Positions 5,514-7,477 of a stretch of 7,477 nucleotides of DNA are shown here, piece after piece. The stretch's first letter is position 1. Each line of letters starts with the position of its first letter. Location of the stretch: assembly GCA_024638585.1 (NCBI GenBank), contig JAHEKA010000103.1, positions 1 through 7,477 on the forward strand, written 5' to 3'. Under the pieces are notes generated by a model. The model did no database searches and was not told the DNA's origin. It saw only the letters and a list, made by a program, of their open reading frames with translations. Source of the stretch: Rhodospirillales bacterium (lineage in GTDB: Bacteria > Pseudomonadota > Alphaproteobacteria > SMXQ01). A program made the translations under genes and the position numbers.

Positions 5514-6434
5514 GTGACATCCATAGATCTGATCTGTTTCGCGGGCGCGCCCAACCTGCCCATCTTCGCCGCCATCGAACATGGCAATTTCGCCGACCAC
5601 GGCGTCGACATCAACATGACGACCACGCCGAGCTCGGCCTATCAGGCGGAACACCTGATCAACGGCACCTTCCAGATGGCGGGCACGGCGTTCGACAACG
5701 TCGTCGCCTATCAGGAAGGCCAGGGCGCGTTCACCCCCGACAGCCCGCCCGACCTCTGCGCCGTCATGGGCGCGACCCAGGTGCAGCTCGCCTTGATCAC
5801 GGCGCCGGACGTGAAGACCCTCGAAGACGTCAAGGGCAAGACGCTGGCGCTCGATGCGCTTTCCACCGGCTTCGCCTTCATCTTGTACGAGATGCTGGCC
5901 CGTGCCGGACTGACCTCGGACGATTACGAGATGGTCGCCGTCGGTGCGACGCCCAAGCGCTGGGATTCGGTGCGTGAAGGGGAGACCGCGGGCACCTTGG
6001 TGCTGGAGCCCTTCACCTCCATCGCCCAGTCCCAGGGATTCAACGTGCTCGGCACCTCGACCGACCTGTTCGACGAATACCAGGGCGGCATCTTTGCCGC
6101 CTCCCGGTCCTGGGCCGCAGACAACGCGCAAGCCGTGAAGGGCTATATCGCGGGCTACCTTGCCGGGCTCGACTGGGTCATGGACCCGGCCAACCGGGAG
6201 GCCGCGGCGGCGCTGCTCCTGGAGAAAATGCCGGCGATCAAGCCCGGCGTGGTGGACAAGGTGATGGGGAATCTCCTCAATCCGAAATCGGGCCTCACGC
6301 CCAAGGGGGCAGTGTTGACCGAGGGCGTCAAGACGGTACTGGATCTGCGGTCCAGATACGCATCGCCGACGCCGCTCACCGATCCGGAGCGCTATTTCGA
6401 TCTCAGCTATTACAACGAGGTGCTGGGCGCGTAA
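5514..6434 (+). CDS. Periplasmic-binding-protein-fold (SsuA/THI5/NMT1-like) protein without a signal peptide
   Basis: 306 aa resembling binding proteins of the ABC nitrate/sulfonate/thiamine-precursor class (COG0715-like). Visible marks are GAPNLPIFAAIEHGNFADHGVDI at the N-terminus, INGTFQMAGTAFDNVVAYQEG, LEDVKGKTLALDALSTGFAF near the domain crossover, and a C-terminal YFDLSYYNEVLGA. It uses a GTG start with AAGGAAG a few bases upstream. The molybdoenzyme stop (5493-5495) is in the same frame, 18 nt before the GTG. No upstream extension is therefore possible, and the protein truly lacks a signal peptide and should be cytoplasmic. That argues against classical transport. Some members of this fold are enzymes, such as fungal THI5 and 4,5-dihydroxyphthalate decarboxylase, so a catalytic or ligand-sensing role is possible. 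It is tightly coupled to the molybdoenzyme gene. Fold call fairly sure; function unknown. Confidence 0.82.
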   Translation: MTSIDLICFAGAPNLPIFAAIEHGNFADHGVDINMTTTPSSAYQAEHLINGTFQMAGTAFDNVVAYQEGQGAFTPDSPPDLCAVMGATQVQLALITAPDVKTLEDVKGKTLALDALSTGFAFILYEMLARAGLTSDDYEMVAVGATPKRWDSVREGETAGTLVLEPFTSIAQSQGFNVLGTSTDLFDEYQGGIFAASRSWAADNAQAVKGYIAGYLAGLDWVMDPANREAAAALLLEKMPAIKPGVVDKVMGNLLNPKSGLTPKGAVLTEGVKTVLDLRSRYASPTPLTDPERYFDLSYYNEVLGA

Positions 6435-6491
6435 GCCGCCGGGCCACGTTTTCCGCGCCGATGCGCGCCCAGAAAGCCAGGGGGAAAAGAC

Positions 6492-6959
6492 ATGGATATT
6501 CGCAGGATCGTCACCGGCCACGACGCCGAGGGCAAGGCCATCGTCGAAAAGGACGAGATCATGGGCAACGTGAAGGTGATGCCGTCGGGCCACAAAGGCT
6601 GTGTCATGTGGGTGACCGACAAGACCCCGGCCCCGGTGGAGGGGGATGAGGACCCGGCCTTGCGCGATCTGGGGATCGCCCCGCCGGCCCGGGGCAGCGT
6701 GCTGCGCATCCTGGAGCTCGCCCCCGGCAAGGCCGCCTTCATGCACCGCACCGACACGTTGGATTACTGCATCTGCTTGCAGGGCGAATGCGCCATGAAA
6801 CTGGATGACGATGCCGAGGTCGTGATGAAGCCCGGCGATATCCTGATCCAGCGCGGCACCTGGCATGGCTGGGAGGCCCGGGGCGAAGACCCCTGCCGCC
6901 TCGCCTTCATCCTGATCGGCGGCGAAAAGCCCTCAAAGCACCTGCACGACGCTCTCTAG
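6492..6959 (+). CDS. Small single-domain cupin protein
   Basis: 155 aa with one cupin barrel in the C-terminal two thirds. Motif 1 is APGKAAFMHRTDTLDYCICLQGE (about 77-99) and motif 2 is KPGDILIQRGTWHGW (113-127). Likely metal or substrate ligands are His85, Asp91 and His125. The second histidine of the textbook HxH is Thr87, and Asp91 replaces the usual glutamate, so metal binding may be reduced or altered. I recall this HRT...DY pattern from a recurring subfamily of small cupins in catabolic clusters. The ATG at 6492 follows GGGGG with 7-nt spacing, 57 nt after the preceding stop, so it is probably co-transcribed with the two upstream genes. The role could be an isomerase, a small dioxygenase-like enzyme or a ligand-binding accessory; the sequence does not decide. 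The N-terminal 70 residues carry no motif I recognise. Confidence 0.85.
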   Translation: MDIRRIVTGHDAEGKAIVEKDEIMGNVKVMPSGHKGCVMWVTDKTPAPVEGDEDPALRDLGIAPPARGSVLRILELAPGKAAFMHRTDTLDYCICLQGECAMKLDDDAEVVMKPGDILIQRGTWHGWEARGEDPCRLAFILIGGEKPSKHLHDAL

Positions 6960-6979
6960 GTCTCGCGCCGTTATTCTAT

Positions 6980-7044
6980 GCCGTCATGCCCCGGTTCATC
7001 CGGGGCATCCATAGACCCCCCGGGAAAAACCGGAGGGTGACGGC
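6980..7044. repeat. Palindromic intergenic element able to fold as a three-way junction
   Basis: Outer arms GCCGTCA (6980-6986) and TGACGGC (7038-7044) are exact complements. Inside are two hairpins: ATGCCCCGG-TTCAT-CCGGGGCAT (6986-7008, 9-bp perfect stem) and an 8-bp stem with one C-A mismatch (7016-7023 with 7030-7037, loop GAAAAA). The GTCATGCCCCGG...CCGGGGCATCCA core resembles dispersed palindromic repeats I know from alphaproteobacterial genomes. It lies between the convergent cupin and aldolase genes and may also limit read-through, although no T-run follows the first stem. Confidence 0.65.
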
Positions 7045-7069
7045 TGAATGAGGGCAAAGGCCGCCCTTT

Positions 7070-7477
7070 TCAGTTCGAAAGCCGCCGGTAATCCGCGACC
7101 TCCTTGGCCGCCGCCTGGCCCAGCAGCACGCCGTCGACCCGGCCCATGATGAAGCGCCCGCCCATGGCGTAGATGGCCTCCAGCATCGGACCTTCCTTGA
7201 TGCCGCCGATGCCGATGGCCTTGCCGTGCGCGTGACAGGCATCGGCCATCGCCTGGTAGGCGGCGCGCACGTCGTCATGGTCGAGCTGGCCGGGGATGCC
7301 CATTTCGGCGCAGAGATCATTGGTGCCGATCAAGAGCATGTCGATGCCGTCGACCGCGGCGATGGCGTCCGCATTCTCGATCGCCTTGGGGCTTTCCAGC
7401 ATGGCGACGCGCATCGTGTTGCGGTTGATGATCTCATAGGCCTCCGCCGGCTTGACGCTTTGCCCGGCCAGCGGGCC
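7070..7477 (-). CDS. HpcH/HpaI-type class II aldolase, C-terminal part (5' end beyond window)
   Basis: The frame is open to the window edge; 135 C-terminal residues plus a TGA stop are present, of about 250 in the family. MLESPKAIENADAIAAVDGIDMLLIGTNDLCAEMG contains the Glu and, 26 residues later, the Asp (in TNDL). This is the same spacing as the two divalent-metal ligands of HpaI (Glu149, Asp175). A YQAMADACHAHGKAIGIGG segment and RFIMGRVDGVLLGQAAAKEV follow, as in the last strands and helices of the barrel. These enzymes make or cleave 4-hydroxy-2-oxo acids, giving pyruvate and an aldehyde, at the end of aromatic or sugar-acid catabolism. It converges on the cupin gene and may belong to a separate minus-strand operon starting right of the window. 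The substrate is not predictable from this part. GTND replaces the more usual GPAD or GPSD. Confidence 0.88.
   Translation of the reverse strand, partial: GPLAGQSVKPAEAYEIINRNTMRVAMLESPKAIENADAIAAVDGIDMLLIGTNDLCAEMGIPGQLDHDDVRAAYQAMADACHAHGKAIGIGGIKEGPMLEAIYAMGGRFIMGRVDGVLLGQAAAKEVADYRRLSN

Noticed and set aside
5076..6866. 596-codon open frame on the minus strand spanning three plus-strand genes
   Set aside because: It runs antisense across the molybdoenzyme 3' end, the binding-fold gene and most of the cupin gene, and its translation is rich in Arg, Gly and His with no recognisable domain. It is the usual shadow of GC-rich coding DNA.

Overview
The window looks like an accessory transport and catabolism region from a GC-rich alphaproteobacterium. 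The evidence is high GC at third codon positions, several tripartite tricarboxylate transporter (TTT) components, an aldehyde oxidase/CO-dehydrogenase-type molybdoenzyme subunit, and a CATGCCCCGG-type palindromic repeat of the sort common in alphaproteobacterial genomes. A Rhodospirillales-like host fits best, but this is an impression and not a measured placement.

Layout from left to right. The window opens inside a plus-strand TctB-like small membrane subunit (1-339). Facing it across a strong hairpin terminator (371-405) are two tandem minus-strand paralogues of the periplasmic TctC/Bug-type binding protein (428-1537 and 1663-2772). Each is 369 aa, they align without gaps, and they are about 74% identical over the mature part by hand count. 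Both end in the same unusual tail: a Cys pair, then Lys-Arg, eight lysines and two serines. A perfect 12-bp hairpin sits between them. A 311-bp divergent intergenic region (2773-3083) holds a strong ribosome binding site and a sigma70-like promoter for the binding proteins. It also holds a 7-bp inverted repeat at two-turn spacing that could be a shared operator, and a hairpin covering the ribosome binding site of the rightward operon.

The rightward group is a complete orphan molybdopterin-binding large subunit (3084-5495), a periplasmic-binding-protein-fold protein with no signal peptide (5514-6434), and a small cupin (6492-6959). Convergent to it is the C-terminal part of an HpcH/HpaI-type class II aldolase (7070-7477, continuing past the window). 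A 65-bp element able to fold as a three-way junction (6980-7044) lies between the two.

Working model (inference): the TctC-like proteins capture an organic acid in the periplasm. The large subunit, with iron-sulfur and FAD partners encoded elsewhere, oxidises or hydroxylates it. The signal-less binding-fold protein, the cupin and the aldolase act on later intermediates. The substrate cannot be read from the sequence. The lysine-tailed tandem TctC proteins are the most unusual feature here.
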